A stretch of 64,000 nt of DNA from Rhodopirellula baltica SH 1 (GCF_000196115.1 NC_005027.1:6320001-6384000), one strand, 5' to 3'; counted from the first letter of the stretch, positions 33,001 to 39,550 are shown. The notes: generated by a model not told the origin, from the sequence alone. Numbers and translations: made by a program.

Positions 33001-36000
33001 CGTCGCTGAATATCGTCGACAATGACTCGGCAGTGGTTCGCATCGTCCGACTGCAGGATGGCAACGAGCAAGGACCGATCAACGGCCTGTTCGAGGTTCA
33101 GTTGGTCCACCCGGTGACCGGAGTCTTGGTCACCGCCTCGACCGATGTGGTGGTCAGTTACGACGTCACTGGCACCGCAGATGAGAGCGGATTGGCGCCT
33201 GACTTCAACTCAACCAGTGGTATCCTGACGATCAGTGCTGGTCAGTCGAAGAAGCAAATCACGATTGCGACGATTGATGATTCGTTGGTCGAAGGCACCG
33301 AGAACGTGGTCATCAAGTTGACTTCGCTCGGAACTCCAGTCGATCCTGAAATTTCGATTGCTCCCAACGTCGGAACGCCTGCTGTTCCTGGCAACACTGC
33401 GACGCTCGACATCCTCGACAACGATGGTGGAGCGATGATTAGCTTCTTCACGCCGACCGTCACGGTGGATGAAGCCGCTGGTACGGCGACAATCACATTG
33501 CAGATCAGTGCACCGGTGGCTGGACCGTTCAGCGTGGCTTACACGCTGGCCGACGGCACCGCCAACTTGGGCAGCGACTACACCAACGTCGGCGTCTCGG
33601 GCACGGCAACGTTCGCAGGCGGATCGGCAACAGAAACCGTCGACATCGTCATTCCGATCACCGACGACCTGGTTGTGGAAGGTAGCGAAACGTTCACTCT
33701 GGCGCTCGGTGCGATCACGGGGGCACCGGCAACGGTCACCGCCGCGGCCACGCCTGCGATGGTGACGATCACTGACAACGACGGTCCCGCAACGGTGACC
33801 GTTGGCGATGTGACCGTCAACGAAGACGACGGCACCGCGACGGTCACCGTGACAGTGGACAAGGCCGTTCAAGGCAGCTTCAAGGTGGCCTACAGCACCA
33901 GCGATGGCACCGCGACGATCGCCGACAACGACTACACGGCGGCATCGGGCGAACTGACCTTCGTCGGTGGCACCGCCTTGGAAACCCAAACGTTCACAAT
34001 TCCGATCATCAACAACGACGTGGTCGAAGGCGATGACGTGATCAATGTGACGCTGGGTGCTGTGACCGCGGTCACTCCAACGGCTCCGGTCGCCAGCATC
34101 ACCAGCGGCGACACGGCGGAAGTCACGATCACCAATGATGACATCGATTTGGACCTGACTCCGGCGACGATTGCACAACCGGAGGGCAACAGTGGGACGA
34201 CGAGTTACACTTTCACGGTTACCCGAACCGGGTTGGACACTGGTACGTCAACGGCCGACTGGGCGGTGACGCTCACCGGTGCTGATCCGGCGGAGGCCGG
34301 AGACATCAGCAGTTCGCTGACCGGCAGTGTCACCTTCGCGCCGACCGTCAATACCGCCACGATCACAGTGGATGTTGTTGGCGACTTGGATCTGGAAGGC
34401 GACGAAGAGTTCACCGTCACTCTCAGTAACGCGAGTGACACTGGACTGGGTGCCGACGCCGATACGATTCAGATCAACAATGGTGTGGCTGTTGGAACGA
34501 TCACAAACGATGACGGAGCGACCGTTTCGGTCGCTGACGTCAGTGTGGACGAAGGCGGCACCGCGACGGTGACCTTGACCCTTGACCAACCGGTCGCAGG
34601 CGGCATCACGGTCAACTACACCACCGCAGGTGGTTCAGCGACTGTTGTGGACGACTTCGCTGACGCGTCTGGCTCGGTGACATTCTCTGGCTTGACCGCG
34701 GGTGAAACTCAGACGTTCACGATCGCCACGGTCGTCGATGGAGTCGTCGAAGGGGACGAGACGATTGACGTGACGTTGGACAGTGTCACCGGCACACTTG
34801 CCGGTGGAGTCACGCTCGGTTCACCCGCTGTTGTGACGATCACCGACAACGACGTGGACTTCACGCTCAGTTCGGCCAGCCCGGCCAGCCAGCCGGAAGG
34901 CAACGTGGTCGGTGACATGACCGAATTCGAATTCACGATCACCCGAAGTGGTTTGACCGCTGGGTCGTCCACCTTGGATTACGTGATTTCTGGGGACGTG
35001 GACGGCAGCGACTTCGAGAGCGGCCAATTCCCAATGGGAACCGTGGTGTTCGCCGACGGTCAGACGACAGCAACCATCACAGTGCGGCTCGCCGAAGACA
35101 CCACCGTTGAACCGGATGAAGACTTTGTCTTCACACTTTCAAACCCGACTTACGCACCGCCGAGTGGCGGTGGGACGGCTGCGGATGCGTTGAACCTGGT
35201 CAACAATGTTCAAACGGCCACGATCGTCAATGACGACACGACCAGCTTGACGGTCAGCGATCCTGTCATTCGCGAAACTTCTTCGGGCACAACTGTCGCC
35301 GAAGTGGTGGTGACCTTGGTCAATGATGTTCAAGGTGCATTCACCGTGGACTACGCAACGGTTGATGGCACGGCGGTAGACACCAGCGACTACGTCGCCG
35401 ATTCCGGCACCTTGAATTTTGCCGGCACAGCGGGCGAAGCCAAAACGATTTCGATCACTGTCAACGGCGACAGCGACGTCGAATTGGACGAAGCCTTCAA
35501 AGTCGTGCTGAGCAATCTGAATGCACCAGGTCTGGGGGTTGTCACGACAACTCCGGGCTTCGATTTCTCGATTGTTGGTGACACGTTCACCGATTCGCCG
35601 ACCACGCCTCCGGCCGCTGGCAACTTACAGGTTCCGGTGGTTACTGATGTTGCAGCAGATTTGACGGGTGCGTTGCTCGGTACCGGAGCTACCCTGACGG
35701 GAATGCCCACTTTCAGCGAACCTAGTTTGGCAGGACTCGACCATGCTGGTGGATTGTTTAATCAAGGCTTCAATGCTATGGGCATCGCCGAAGGCGTCAT
35801 TCTGGCCAACCGTGTCGCTGGTGCAGCGGTCGGACCAAACAGTTCGGGATCCACTTCATCGGGGGCAGGTGGAACACCTGCCGATACCAAGCTGGAATTT
35901 GATATCAATTGGGCCGGCGGTGACTTGAGTCTTGATTTCGTCTTCGCGACGGAAGAGCAGACCGCCGCGGTTCCGGCGCAAAACGACGACTTGTTCCAAA

Positions 36001-39000
36001 TTTTCATTGATGGCGTGAAGGAGTATGAGTTGTCAGCGTTGGACGCCAGCGTTTCCAACGTCACCCCATCTGGTAGTCATTTGATGGAGTATGACCGGTT
36101 CACGAACGTCATCACGTTCACAAAACCGGGCTTGTCTGCGGCCCCTCATCAAATTCGTTTGGTGATCGTTCCCGGCACAGCATCGGATCCGACTGCCAAC
36201 GATTCGGCGGTCTTCTTGCGAGCCGGTAGCCTGGGATCACCGGCCGCCGCACCAACGGCCGCACCGTTTGTGGTCACCAACACTTCCACCGGCGGCGTCG
36301 ATATCACCGGCGTCACACTGGACCTCAGCACGTTGGCGACGGCACACGATTTCGATATCGACGGCACCACCGGCGGTACGATCAGCTTGCCGTTCTCCGC
36401 GCTGGGAACCAGCGGGACAGATACCGGACTTGCCGCTCCGATGATTGCGGATGGCGACAACTCATTGACGCTCTCGTTCACCGACTTTGACAGTGGCGAA
36501 GTGTTTAGCTTCCAAGTCGACGTCGATGCAATGGGCGTTGACGGTATCGTCTCCGCCAGTGATCTGATCGGTGCCACGTTGCTGGTGAACTTCAGCGATA
36601 GCACGAACAGCGGCCCGATCTCGATTGTGGCCGGCACGGGGCCGAACTCTGCGGTCGCCAGCTACACCGGCTCGCCGACCACGGGTGCCTCGCCAATCGA
36701 CATCACTGACGAAGGCAACGTCACGATCGAGAATGACGACATTGATCTTGAATTGTTGGCCACCACCACGCCGACCCAAGCCGAAGGTGACTCGCCTGCG
36801 ACGACCCTGTACACCTTCGAGGTCACTCGCGATGGATTCATCACGGGATCGACCGAAGACACGACGGTGGATTGGACTTTGTCCGGTGACATCGACGCGG
36901 CCGACATCGTCGGTTCGATGACAGGAACATTGACCTTCGGGCCCGGTTCGTTGAGCGAAACCATCACCGTGGAAGTGATTGGTGACGGAATGGTCGAAAC
37001 CGATGAGAGTTTCACCGTCACGTTGTCCAACCCGGCCAACGTCGATGCGGATGCTCCCAACGATGGAACCGTTGACCTGGTCAACGACACTGCTTCGGCA
37101 ACGGTCACCAACGATGACTCGGCTTCGATCGCAATCAGCAACCCCATCGAAGACGAAGAAAATGGCACGATCACCTTCGACGTCAGTCTGGTGGGCTCGA
37201 TCGCGGGTGATGTGACGGTCGATTTGTCGACTGCTGACGGGACCGCAATCACTTCGGGACTCTCGGTCAACGGGGAACTCGATTACACGCCTGTCTCCGG
37301 TGCTCAAGTGACGCTGAACAACACCTCCGGCCCGCAAACCGTCACCGTCAACATTGACAATGACAGCGTGGTGGAAGGCGATGAGACGTTCACCTTGGGG
37401 ATTGACAGCATCAGCACGACGATCGCGCCGATGGCGTCGATCGGCTCGGCGGCAACGGGAACCGGAACGATCACCAACACGGACACAACCGTGCTGTCGG
37501 TGACGGCACCGGCGGCATCTTCGACTCCAAGTGAGACGGGGACGACTGGGTTCGGCGAAACGGGTGTCTTCCGGTTCGAGTTGACCAACAAGTCGTCCGA
37601 GGACACCACGTTCACGTACTTGATCGATAGCGGCAGCACTGCCACATCGGGCAGCGATTACACCGCCTTGTCGGGAACGGCAACGATTGACGCGGGTGAC
37701 ACGTTCGTTGAAGTGACCGTCGATGTGCTGAATGATGCGGTCATCGAACCAAACGAAACGGTGACGGTGGACCTCACCGGAAGCACGGTGACGGTCAACC
37801 CGAACTCGTCGAACGTGACGGTGACCCCTCAGACCGCGACAGTCACGATTCAAAGTGACGACTTCGGTTACATCGTGGTTCGCCAAGCCGACGTGACGAA
37901 CGGTTCAGAAGATGGGCCGACACCTGGTCAGTTTGTCATCTCGCTCAACTCGTTGCCGGATGGCACGGGTGTCCCACTGACAAGTACCACAGCGATCACG
38001 GTCCAGATTCAGACCGGTGGAACAGCGACGGTCGCCAACGGCGATCGCGGCACGATCGCTGGAACGGCCACCATCGCAATTGGTTCGCCCACCGAAGACG
38101 TCTCGTTCACGGTGATCGATGACGCCCTCGCGGAAGGGACCGAGACCGTGACGTTGACCGCGACCGGATTGGTCGTGACACCGCCAGGATTCGCACTGGG
38201 CACCGCCCTCTCGGCGACTTCCAACGTGTTCGACAACGATTCGGCACCAACGATTGCCGCTCAAGCGTTCACGATTCCTGAGAACAGCCCTGCGGGTGCG
38301 GTGCCGGGTCTGGGACCCGTGGTTGCAGCGGACGCTGACTTGCCAGGCGACACGTTGACGTTCAGTGTCACGGGTGGCACGGGGGCTTCGGTCTTCGCGG
38401 TCGATCCAGCCACGGGAGCGGTGACAGTCACCAACCCCGCTGCCTTGGACTTCGAAACGACCACCAGCTTCACGTTGGACATCACGGTCACCGACAGCGG
38501 TGGAAACACCGGCACCGGCACCGTCACGATCAACCTGACAGATGTGGTCGAAGGCGCGATCACGGTCGGTGGCTTGATAGTGAACTCGGTCGCTGATGCG
38601 GGTGCTAGTATCACTGGTTGGACGCCGATCTTCCGCGACTTTGTCGACGGTGGTTTCAACGATGGGCCATCAATGGGTGTGTCCGCCGATGGGATTGCCG
38701 AGGGCTATCGAATCACCGGTGGTGAATCACTGCCTTGGGTGAACTTGAATCAAATCAAGGTTCAGTTCAGTGCGAATGTCGGTGCGTCGCTTGATGCCAA
38801 TGACTTCGTGTTGAGCGGCATGAATGGTTTCGATTCGAATTTCGCAGCGGGCGTCGTTCCAATGATCGTCGGACCGGTTGCTTTCGATACGAGTACCAAC
38901 ATTGCGACCCTGCAACTCGACCAGGGAATGGGACCCAACCAGTTCACGCTGACCGTACTGGCAGCTGACATCGACGATGGCTCCGGCGGCTCGCTTGCTG

Positions 39001-39527
39001 GTGGCGATCAGTCATTCCAGTTCCTTGTGTTGCCAGGTGACTCAGTCGATGTTCGTGCTACCAATCCAGGCGGAAACGTCTTGATCGTCAACAACAACGA
39101 CGCTGGCTTTGTGGTCTCCAAACAAAGCGGGTTCCTGTTTGATGGGCCGGGCAATAACGCCACGGATACAGGGTATTTCGATTACGATATTCGGGCTGAC
39201 TTGGACGGCAATGGTCAGGTTCAAGGCCCCGACGGCACGATTGTGCGGAACCGACAGGCCTCATTCGTCTTTTTGCCGGCACCTTCACCCGCGATGTCAG
39301 CTGTCCTTGCGGATGATTCATCGACCAGCAGTGAGACAGCTGCTGACGAGGTTTTCTCGCCAATGGGCACCGTTGAGTCCAAGATTTCCAGCTTTGGCAC
39401 ATCGGATTCTGTCTCCGAAACAGCCGATGAAATTATGGAGCTATTGGTTGATGAAGAGGGTGGCAGTGACTACTCTACCGGGGTAGATGCGGTGTTTGAA
39501 GAACTTGCACTCGAGCTGACTGAATAA
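15006..39527 (+). CDS. Giant (8173 aa) LEPR-XLL-type, Calx-beta repeat surface protein
   Basis: Single uninterrupted frame of 8173 codons. Residues 1-130 are highly basic with a hydrophobic stretch and end in SPEMLEQRQLLAVDF (about 127-141), a variant of the LEPR-XLL motif found at the N-terminus of very large planctomycete exported proteins. Then come a propeller-like region (about 142-440, DGTVYITD- and NGDLYFSD-type blades), a cadherin-like segment (VDENSP, about 450), an autotransporter-like region (about 790-1050, VVPGFSPGIM then YDQYVVTNSVDLGGA), and a long Calx-beta array with about 45 boundary motifs such as ITDND or TITNDD and SLVEGDE. Near-identical units lie at residues 1484-2107 and 3027-4430. 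A choice-of-anchor L-like domain is at about 6880-7100, a cadherin repeat at about 7750-7850, and an acidic C-terminus has no PEP-CTERM or LPXTG. I noticed no cysteine. Calx-beta loops bind calcium, so adhesion or cell-surface structure is the likely role. Confidence 0.93.
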   Translation: MSIRPSHHNFAGRTQNTSATRMQKMRERFNRWEHKANERKAMFIERQKARIERYREAFKGSWITKIGLGLAAIWNFITNPPFFVKIEKRPAVAFTAMLPFGISFGKKEDKKRRGSSKRKSTTRNRLSPEMLEQRQLLAVDFTNSVAVAEDSSDTILKVDATSGAVSVAVTKAEITAVTGLSGVGFTDAGLAFAPNGDLYFSDRASQSLLKFDGTAVTTVAAQADFIAATGVSPSVGDVGIAKDGTVYITDFSSRSILSITPGSSTLEVYSAQPAGSSHAPYSMVARPYEGTYLATDGTVNGQSDGVFAIDRDGNRTLISTDALLSDLDVYGALASNGDFIVGSDSTNNLIRVTPSGTTTVFLSATQLSTAGVSGHNVEGGFAFDGADNFYFADGFEILRFNSAGNGVTLASNAALAAAAGVSFVSLGTPLDYYAGLSPTVTASSIVSSVDENSPQTKVADLIVAANGSTSTVVALGGTDATSFSIVNGNELHLNANVDFEALLSQGRTSLVALIGVDGDDVDTFPDFVERVEVSIGDVAEQNLSVDLSAIAVFDGHVTVLKSPGTGPGGLDTLRFVDDNDNDLVTPPPVFSNLLSVSVIGRATDSDLLTVDINGLGELPIVYEGGTDGNDELEVIDSGLTTFSSITHTFANENDGNIAISGGPTITYTGLEPVTDSLLASERTFTFSAADENITLKKSGAGLEIDSDAAGEVTTVVSTVGLTKIVINAGDGINNTIIEDLAPNYTGDLEINGGVDADTYTLAGGRITGLNGASGTAVLDGEVLTGFGVVDADFSGPSASSVITPTGTGLTFGSVATPRDFTTLGQMNVGSSSVTLLDSDTSFLGTSTVISGGSLVAANGVQIAGSETIVGSGSVTGDVRLFGNSQIMGTLTVVGNVTGASSTGTSSVVPGFSPGIMTSTDLTLGAGDMLDIEINAAGTAGTDYDQYVVTNSVDLGGATLDLTVLPGYSPAANQVITIVNNQGGGAVTGTFGAISGADLYQSETLVPAVAGVTTATLAEGDIIGFNDSFFRLSYTGGTGNDVTLSSVFANVEFESNTTSQDEEEVSATSANVPTLLVQGDLTGLPASARTLGFSTSPIAGPSASVGSDFEIGTELILPAMDYSAGTTFILDRVDSNGASTPPETDGSSVAFLELLDDNLIEGSEKFNITLDPGTTTALQLGPVDSPTGPVESITTHEIVDNDFIKFDVNPSGSLVGPDQSFAEGTAAGDIAISVTTSNDGGATYGVGNAVLPVGASIELDLVDGGTVTALNPADYEFTGSNFTIGAGAVPATLTAVGAVNAKTDSLVEGDEQFQVNFANLVSNNTSGATNPINSQVDLTGPETITITDDDTATVQFNIASSSVAETGGTLEVDLKLNLTGGATATGQPITINVEDLLTTGAGTALLGAANDYTVDSATVTFPAGSVDGAIVPITLTINNDSLVEGPETVDFSLVDTGTNLPALSGQVTAGTQTTHQVTITDNDDATWSISGDTAVSELTGSNVATYTVALGGNLQAGENASVTLEVDFPNVAPNLDPAELADAINIAISNAPHASGTYSVGVVTATTVELIYDHDGVGGDGPVDSLAFEITIDDADNLVEGPEDYRITLQAASAASTTGANVLIDGTNNSVSTTIADQDDATWSISGDTAVSELTGSNVATYMVALGGNLQAGENASVTLEVDFPNVAPNLDPAELADAINIAISNAPHASGTYSVGVVTATTVELIYDHDGVGGDGPVDSLAFEITIDDADNLVEGPEDYRITLQAASAASTTGANVLIDGTNDSVSTTIADQDDATWSISGDTAVSELTGSNVATYTVALGGNLQAGENASVTLEVDFPNVAPNLDPAELADAINIAISNAPHASGTYSVGVVTATTVELIYDHDGVGGDGPVDSLAFEITIDDADNLVEGPEDYRITLQAASAASTTGANVLIDGTNNSVDTTIADQDDATWSISGDTAVSELTGSNVATYTVALGGNLQAGENASVTLEVDFPNVAPNLDPAELADAINIAISNAPHASGTYSVGVVTATTVELIYDHDGVGGDGPVDSLAFEITIDDADNLVEGPEDYRITLQAASAASTTGANVLIDGTNNSVSTTIADQDDATWSITGEAGVEEDPTGNNVATYVLALGGTLQAGENAAVELEVTFPAGGTSMDAADLLDAISIALSGTAPTSGMFTPTVTSPTTVLIEYTHGGTDGTVDSLSFDITIDDDNLVEGPEDYTVSLNAVPTANSPAVMPSSTGASVLIDGTNNSVDTTITDNDVATWSITGDTTVIEGVGAVYQLKLDGTFQAGESVSVDISRGGLGTGPSMDPAESFGGGDLNGFAADLNTAIAAYNNPLAGNSGTYALLSGSRLEYTHGMTDGTANDFAITINTNDDSLVEGPEDFRVLIDPPVGSTTGIPLSNIIIGTPDAVVTTITDNDPATWSLTDNNTVANQVNETPTPGPGATNAMYNLALAGTFQAGEVAAVQLEVTFPNALPSNNPAEASDFTNSLLMDVNNSITAAGLGANYTAVASGTGVAITYTDTNPGTGGNNTGGTAATLPLLLSILDDMASEGPEDFTLTITPIAPSTSGATVAVDTVTPADTVTTTIVDDDSTNWQLLQTGPTTIDEADSAMYSLGLTGAAVSAGETATIDIVRTLNSPMTAADFTETLGEAIQEAVDAYNAAGGGGPLARSPGDDNSFTYSMGTVTFTGDGLANTPTLAIDLTTFDDTNASQPGHLANLVEPTESFSIDISNPGGSIVPAIGITGAATQATTVTDDDSSEITIEAIQQASEDPVGSGTDGIFRVSMSNPSQNSVSVNFTDQVVPQTAQPGQDYQAILGSAVLFTGNSTLPKLISVDTIDDSLVEGDESVIVKLTEFTFPGMVDPDITIAATGGTPTAPTGDTAALTITDNDLAEVEFTAATQSTDEATALDITVELNMVGTSTALGTAVTVDVSDLLTGSAIDPADYSLSATSVTFNVGSVDGDTQIVTLTPVDDSLVEGDETVDLELQNLTTLSGQVSLGTTADQTVTITDNELAEWNLVQSGSPVTEGGTVDYTFSLTGSGSGGAPYLFQAGEDASVDVQVDELTTDYGVDYADAVTAIQNAVTAWNAANPTSGFLTATFAGGAAPVVLTYLAGSNGDGTGADTAMTNPLVVSVVATDDSLIEGTENVEITIDNPGSSTGADVRLLGDDGTGTAVADITVNTEIVDNDLAEWNLVQSGSPVTEGGTVDYTFSLTGSGSGGAPYLFQSGEDASVEVQVDELTTDYGVDYADAVTAIQSAVTAWNTANPASGFLTATFAGGTAPVVLTYLAGSNGDGTGADTALTNPLVVSVVATDDSLVEGTENVEITIDNPGSSTGADVRLLGDDGTGTAVADITVNTEITDNEKAEWGLIQSPDDTIDEGDTQTYTFSLSASGSGGAPYLFQAGEKATVEVQLDPLDTSIGDDYPSPVTAIMNAVSDWNTNNGPGAGLLEATFAGGTAPVVLTYTAGDNGDGTGNPTAMTNLNVEIIATDDSLVEGSEDLNLFIENPGNAGTGGDIQLLGGVSLIDKTTTIVDNDLAEWNLVQSGSPVTEGGTVDYTFSLTGSGSGGAPYLFQSGEDASVEVQVDELTTDYGVDYADAVTAIQSAVTAWNTANPASGFLTATFAGGTAPVVLTYLAGSNGDGTGADTALTNPLVVSVVATDDSLVEGTENVEITIDNPGSSTGADVRLLGDDGTGTAVADITVNTEIIDNDLAEWNLVQSGSPVTEGGTVDYTFSLTGSGSGGAPYLFQAGEDASVDVQVDELTTDYGVDYADAVTAIQNAVTAWNAANPTSGFLTATFAGGAAPVVLTYLAGSNGDGTGADTAMTNPLVVSVVATDDSLIEGTENVEITIDNPGSSTGADVRLLGDDGTGTAVADITVNTEIVDNDLAEWNLVQSGSPVTEGGTVDYTFSLTGSGSGGAPYLFQSGEDASVEVQVDELTTDYGVDYADAVTAIQSAVTAWNTANPTSGFLTATFAGGAAPVVLTYLAGSNGDGTGADTAMTNPLVVSVVATDDSLIEGTENVEITIDNPGSSTGADVRLLGDDGTGTAVADITVNTEIVDNDLAEWNLVQSGSPVTEGGTVDYTFSLTGSGSGGAPYLFQSGEDASVEVQVDELTTDYGVDYADAVTAIQSAVTAWNTANPASGFLTATFAGGTAPVVLTYLAGSNGDGTGADTALTNPLVVSVVATDDSLVEGTENVEITIDNPGSSTGADVRLLGDDGTGTAVADITVNTEIIDNDLAEWNLVQSGSPVTEGGTVDYTFSLTGSGSGGAPYLFQSGEDASVEVQVDELTTDYGVDYADAVTAIQSAVTAWNTANPASGFLTATFAGGTAPVVLTYLAGSNGDGTGADTALTNPLVVSVVATDDSLVEGTENVEITIDNPGSSTGADVRLLGDDGTGTAVADITVNTEIVDNDTATFTIDDVSVTEGGNLVFTVTLDEAIDIDVAIDVSFAGVTATDGTDYDATTQTVTFFAVDGATTKTVTVTTVDETLVESDETFTSSLAVSPTTPVGTRDIVTSDTSTGTILNDDVVSFEIADVTVNEGDPAVPPPTVATFTITRDLDADKNVSVVVSTADGTATVADNDYTAKTETVVFAPGQMSKTFTVDITRDLNVELDETFLVNLTDAAYDGNVGAPQVSLTPAGAPPAIGVDTDATAIGTINNDDALIEFDQPGITIGSLSNEDGTTGSGPVLIVTGDITGTSVASRTVTFSITGGTATLGIDYNFTGSIVIPEGDYSGSNGEFDLTLYDMNGDLVATSGLPPVLEILNDNILEGPETLNIGGLGLGTTFQGGDVNQNSFNQFNAAHTIADDESAVIQIVDTTVLESAAPGTENVPVTLTINGTGSGPVMIAPGVMIIAAVDDKGDGTATSGDDYDTFVAQNVVFTAADSPLTTNVVTKNVTLNTKADTIVEADETVNLEILPTGITTIPGSLNVTAAGGTVTIEDDDAAAVSLNVASVTVNEDLGTVDVVVSLSGDVQDGFDVAYSFTDGNAVGGTDYDNTAGTLTFAGTNGETQTITIPVTVDAIVEGDETFIVNLGAITPVSAPVASITASGSTEVTIVNDDDAVLTVTSTTVNEDLGTVDVTVTLDQAVQGGFTVDYLLPVGTADSADYTTTGGTLTFVGSANETQTITIPIAIDAIVEADEVFSVTLSNVVPGDALVDANDIDATSTGTVTIVNDDQAVLTVTSTTVNEDLGTVDVTVTLDKAVQSGFMVDYSLPTGTADATDYTTTGGTLTFVGGANETQTITIPITVDSTVEPDENFSVTLSNVVPSDAGVDAADIDATNTGTVTIVNDDAATLSIDDVVELETNSGTTTATFTVLLSAPASDPVSVDYTTRDGSATTGDNDYVLNSGTLNFAAGVTTQTITVVINGDSQVELDENFFIDLSNELYNGVSDTTRLTIADAEGEGTITNDDLTVVTINDQAVLETNAGTTTATFTVTLSEPASEEITVAYTTTDGTATTADGDYVSNAGTLTFAPGVTSQPVVVTINGDVQVELDELFTVDLSDPQFNGATDPSRVIIVDGQGEGTITNDDSAEFTVSSETGVEDGGPMTFTVTLSNPVDVETKVDVSTVDGTALISDSDYGAVTSQTLTFAAGATTATFTVTPTADNQVELDETFGILLDNVVDGGRAVTASSTNGIGTITDDDAAEFTVSSETGAEDGGPVTFTVTLSNAVDVATSVDVSTNDGSATLADGDYTQVSGLTLNFAAGVTTQTFTVTPTADSTVELDETFTVSLSGLVDGGRAVTASATAGTGTITNDDSAEFTVGNASGAENGGPLTFTVTLSDAVDVATSVEVSTADGTATLLDSDYGQVSGLVLNFAAGVTTQTFQVTPTPDSTVEPDENFTVSLANVVDGGRSVTASAATGTGTITNDDSANVTITSTVDGNEAGPVNGIFNATMSAPSSTATTVSFLIDASGIPALTATNGVDYTIGSLVIPAGQTTGQLVVTVLPDSIVEYSEAVKIALVSTDNSNITASGNASLNIVDNDSAVVRIVRLQDGNEQGPINGLFEVQLVHPVTGVLVTASTDVVVSYDVTGTADESGLAPDFNSTSGILTISAGQSKKQITIATIDDSLVEGTENVVIKLTSLGTPVDPEISIAPNVGTPAVPGNTATLDILDNDGGAMISFFTPTVTVDEAAGTATITLQISAPVAGPFSVAYTLADGTANLGSDYTNVGVSGTATFAGGSATETVDIVIPITDDLVVEGSETFTLALGAITGAPATVTAAATPAMVTITDNDGPATVTVGDVTVNEDDGTATVTVTVDKAVQGSFKVAYSTSDGTATIADNDYTAASGELTFVGGTALETQTFTIPIINNDVVEGDDVINVTLGAVTAVTPTAPVASITSGDTAEVTITNDDIDLDLTPATIAQPEGNSGTTSYTFTVTRTGLDTGTSTADWAVTLTGADPAEAGDISSSLTGSVTFAPTVNTATITVDVVGDLDLEGDEEFTVTLSNASDTGLGADADTIQINNGVAVGTITNDDGATVSVADVSVDEGGTATVTLTLDQPVAGGITVNYTTAGGSATVVDDFADASGSVTFSGLTAGETQTFTIATVVDGVVEGDETIDVTLDSVTGTLAGGVTLGSPAVVTITDNDVDFTLSSASPASQPEGNVVGDMTEFEFTITRSGLTAGSSTLDYVISGDVDGSDFESGQFPMGTVVFADGQTTATITVRLAEDTTVEPDEDFVFTLSNPTYAPPSGGGTAADALNLVNNVQTATIVNDDTTSLTVSDPVIRETSSGTTVAEVVVTLVNDVQGAFTVDYATVDGTAVDTSDYVADSGTLNFAGTAGEAKTISITVNGDSDVELDEAFKVVLSNLNAPGLGVVTTTPGFDFSIVGDTFTDSPTTPPAAGNLQVPVVTDVAADLTGALLGTGATLTGMPTFSEPSLAGLDHAGGLFNQGFNAMGIAEGVILANRVAGAAVGPNSSGSTSSGAGGTPADTKLEFDINWAGGDLSLDFVFATEEQTAAVPAQNDDLFQIFIDGVKEYELSALDASVSNVTPSGSHLMEYDRFTNVITFTKPGLSAAPHQIRLVIVPGTASDPTANDSAVFLRAGSLGSPAAAPTAAPFVVTNTSTGGVDITGVTLDLSTLATAHDFDIDGTTGGTISLPFSALGTSGTDTGLAAPMIADGDNSLTLSFTDFDSGEVFSFQVDVDAMGVDGIVSASDLIGATLLVNFSDSTNSGPISIVAGTGPNSAVASYTGSPTTGASPIDITDEGNVTIENDDIDLELLATTTPTQAEGDSPATTLYTFEVTRDGFITGSTEDTTVDWTLSGDIDAADIVGSMTGTLTFGPGSLSETITVEVIGDGMVETDESFTVTLSNPANVDADAPNDGTVDLVNDTASATVTNDDSASIAISNPIEDEENGTITFDVSLVGSIAGDVTVDLSTADGTAITSGLSVNGELDYTPVSGAQVTLNNTSGPQTVTVNIDNDSVVEGDETFTLGIDSISTTIAPMASIGSAATGTGTITNTDTTVLSVTAPAASSTPSETGTTGFGETGVFRFELTNKSSEDTTFTYLIDSGSTATSGSDYTALSGTATIDAGDTFVEVTVDVLNDAVIEPNETVTVDLTGSTVTVNPNSSNVTVTPQTATVTIQSDDFGYIVVRQADVTNGSEDGPTPGQFVISLNSLPDGTGVPLTSTTAITVQIQTGGTATVANGDRGTIAGTATIAIGSPTEDVSFTVIDDALAEGTETVTLTATGLVVTPPGFALGTALSATSNVFDNDSAPTIAAQAFTIPENSPAGAVPGLGPVVAADADLPGDTLTFSVTGGTGASVFAVDPATGAVTVTNPAALDFETTTSFTLDITVTDSGGNTGTGTVTINLTDVVEGAITVGGLIVNSVADAGASITGWTPIFRDFVDGGFNDGPSMGVSADGIAEGYRITGGESLPWVNLNQIKVQFSANVGASLDANDFVLSGMNGFDSNFAAGVVPMIVGPVAFDTSTNIATLQLDQGMGPNQFTLTVLAADIDDGSGGSLAGGDQSFQFLVLPGDSVDVRATNPGGNVLIVNNNDAGFVVSKQSGFLFDGPGNNATDTGYFDYDIRADLDGNGQVQGPDGTIVRNRQASFVFLPAPSPAMSAVLADDSSTSSETAADEVFSPMGTVESKISSFGTSDSVSETADEIMELLVDEEGGSDYSTGVDAVFEELALELTE
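19455..21326 (+). repeat. Four tandem 468-bp repeats inside the giant gene
   Basis: Units begin at 19455, 19923, 20391 and 20859, each exactly 468 bp (156 codons), starting at the Ala-Thr-Trp-Ser-Ile-Ser position. They differ at only a few scattered bases (for example Thr to Met in unit 2, and Asn-Asp or Ser-Asp swaps near unit ends), so they are nearly identical as DNA, not only as protein. A fifth, strongly diverged unit starts at 21327. Each unit is one long Calx-beta-like module ending in the IADQDD boundary. Confidence 0.95.
24084..28295 (+). repeat. Eight tandem ~528-bp repeats inside the giant gene, two sequence types
   Basis: Units start at 24084, 24612, 25140, 25656, 26184, 26712, 27240 and 27768; all are 528 bp except the third (516 bp), which is also the most diverged. 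Two types alternate: type a (QAGEDASVDVQ, NAANPTSG, AMTNP, SLIEG) in units 1 and 5, and type b (QSGEDASVEVQ, NTANPASG, ALTNP, SLVEG) in units 2, 4, 7 and 8. Unit 6 is type b in its first half and type a in its second half. Confidence 0.95.
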
Positions 39528-39550
39528 GCAGATTGAGCTGACCTTACCGT

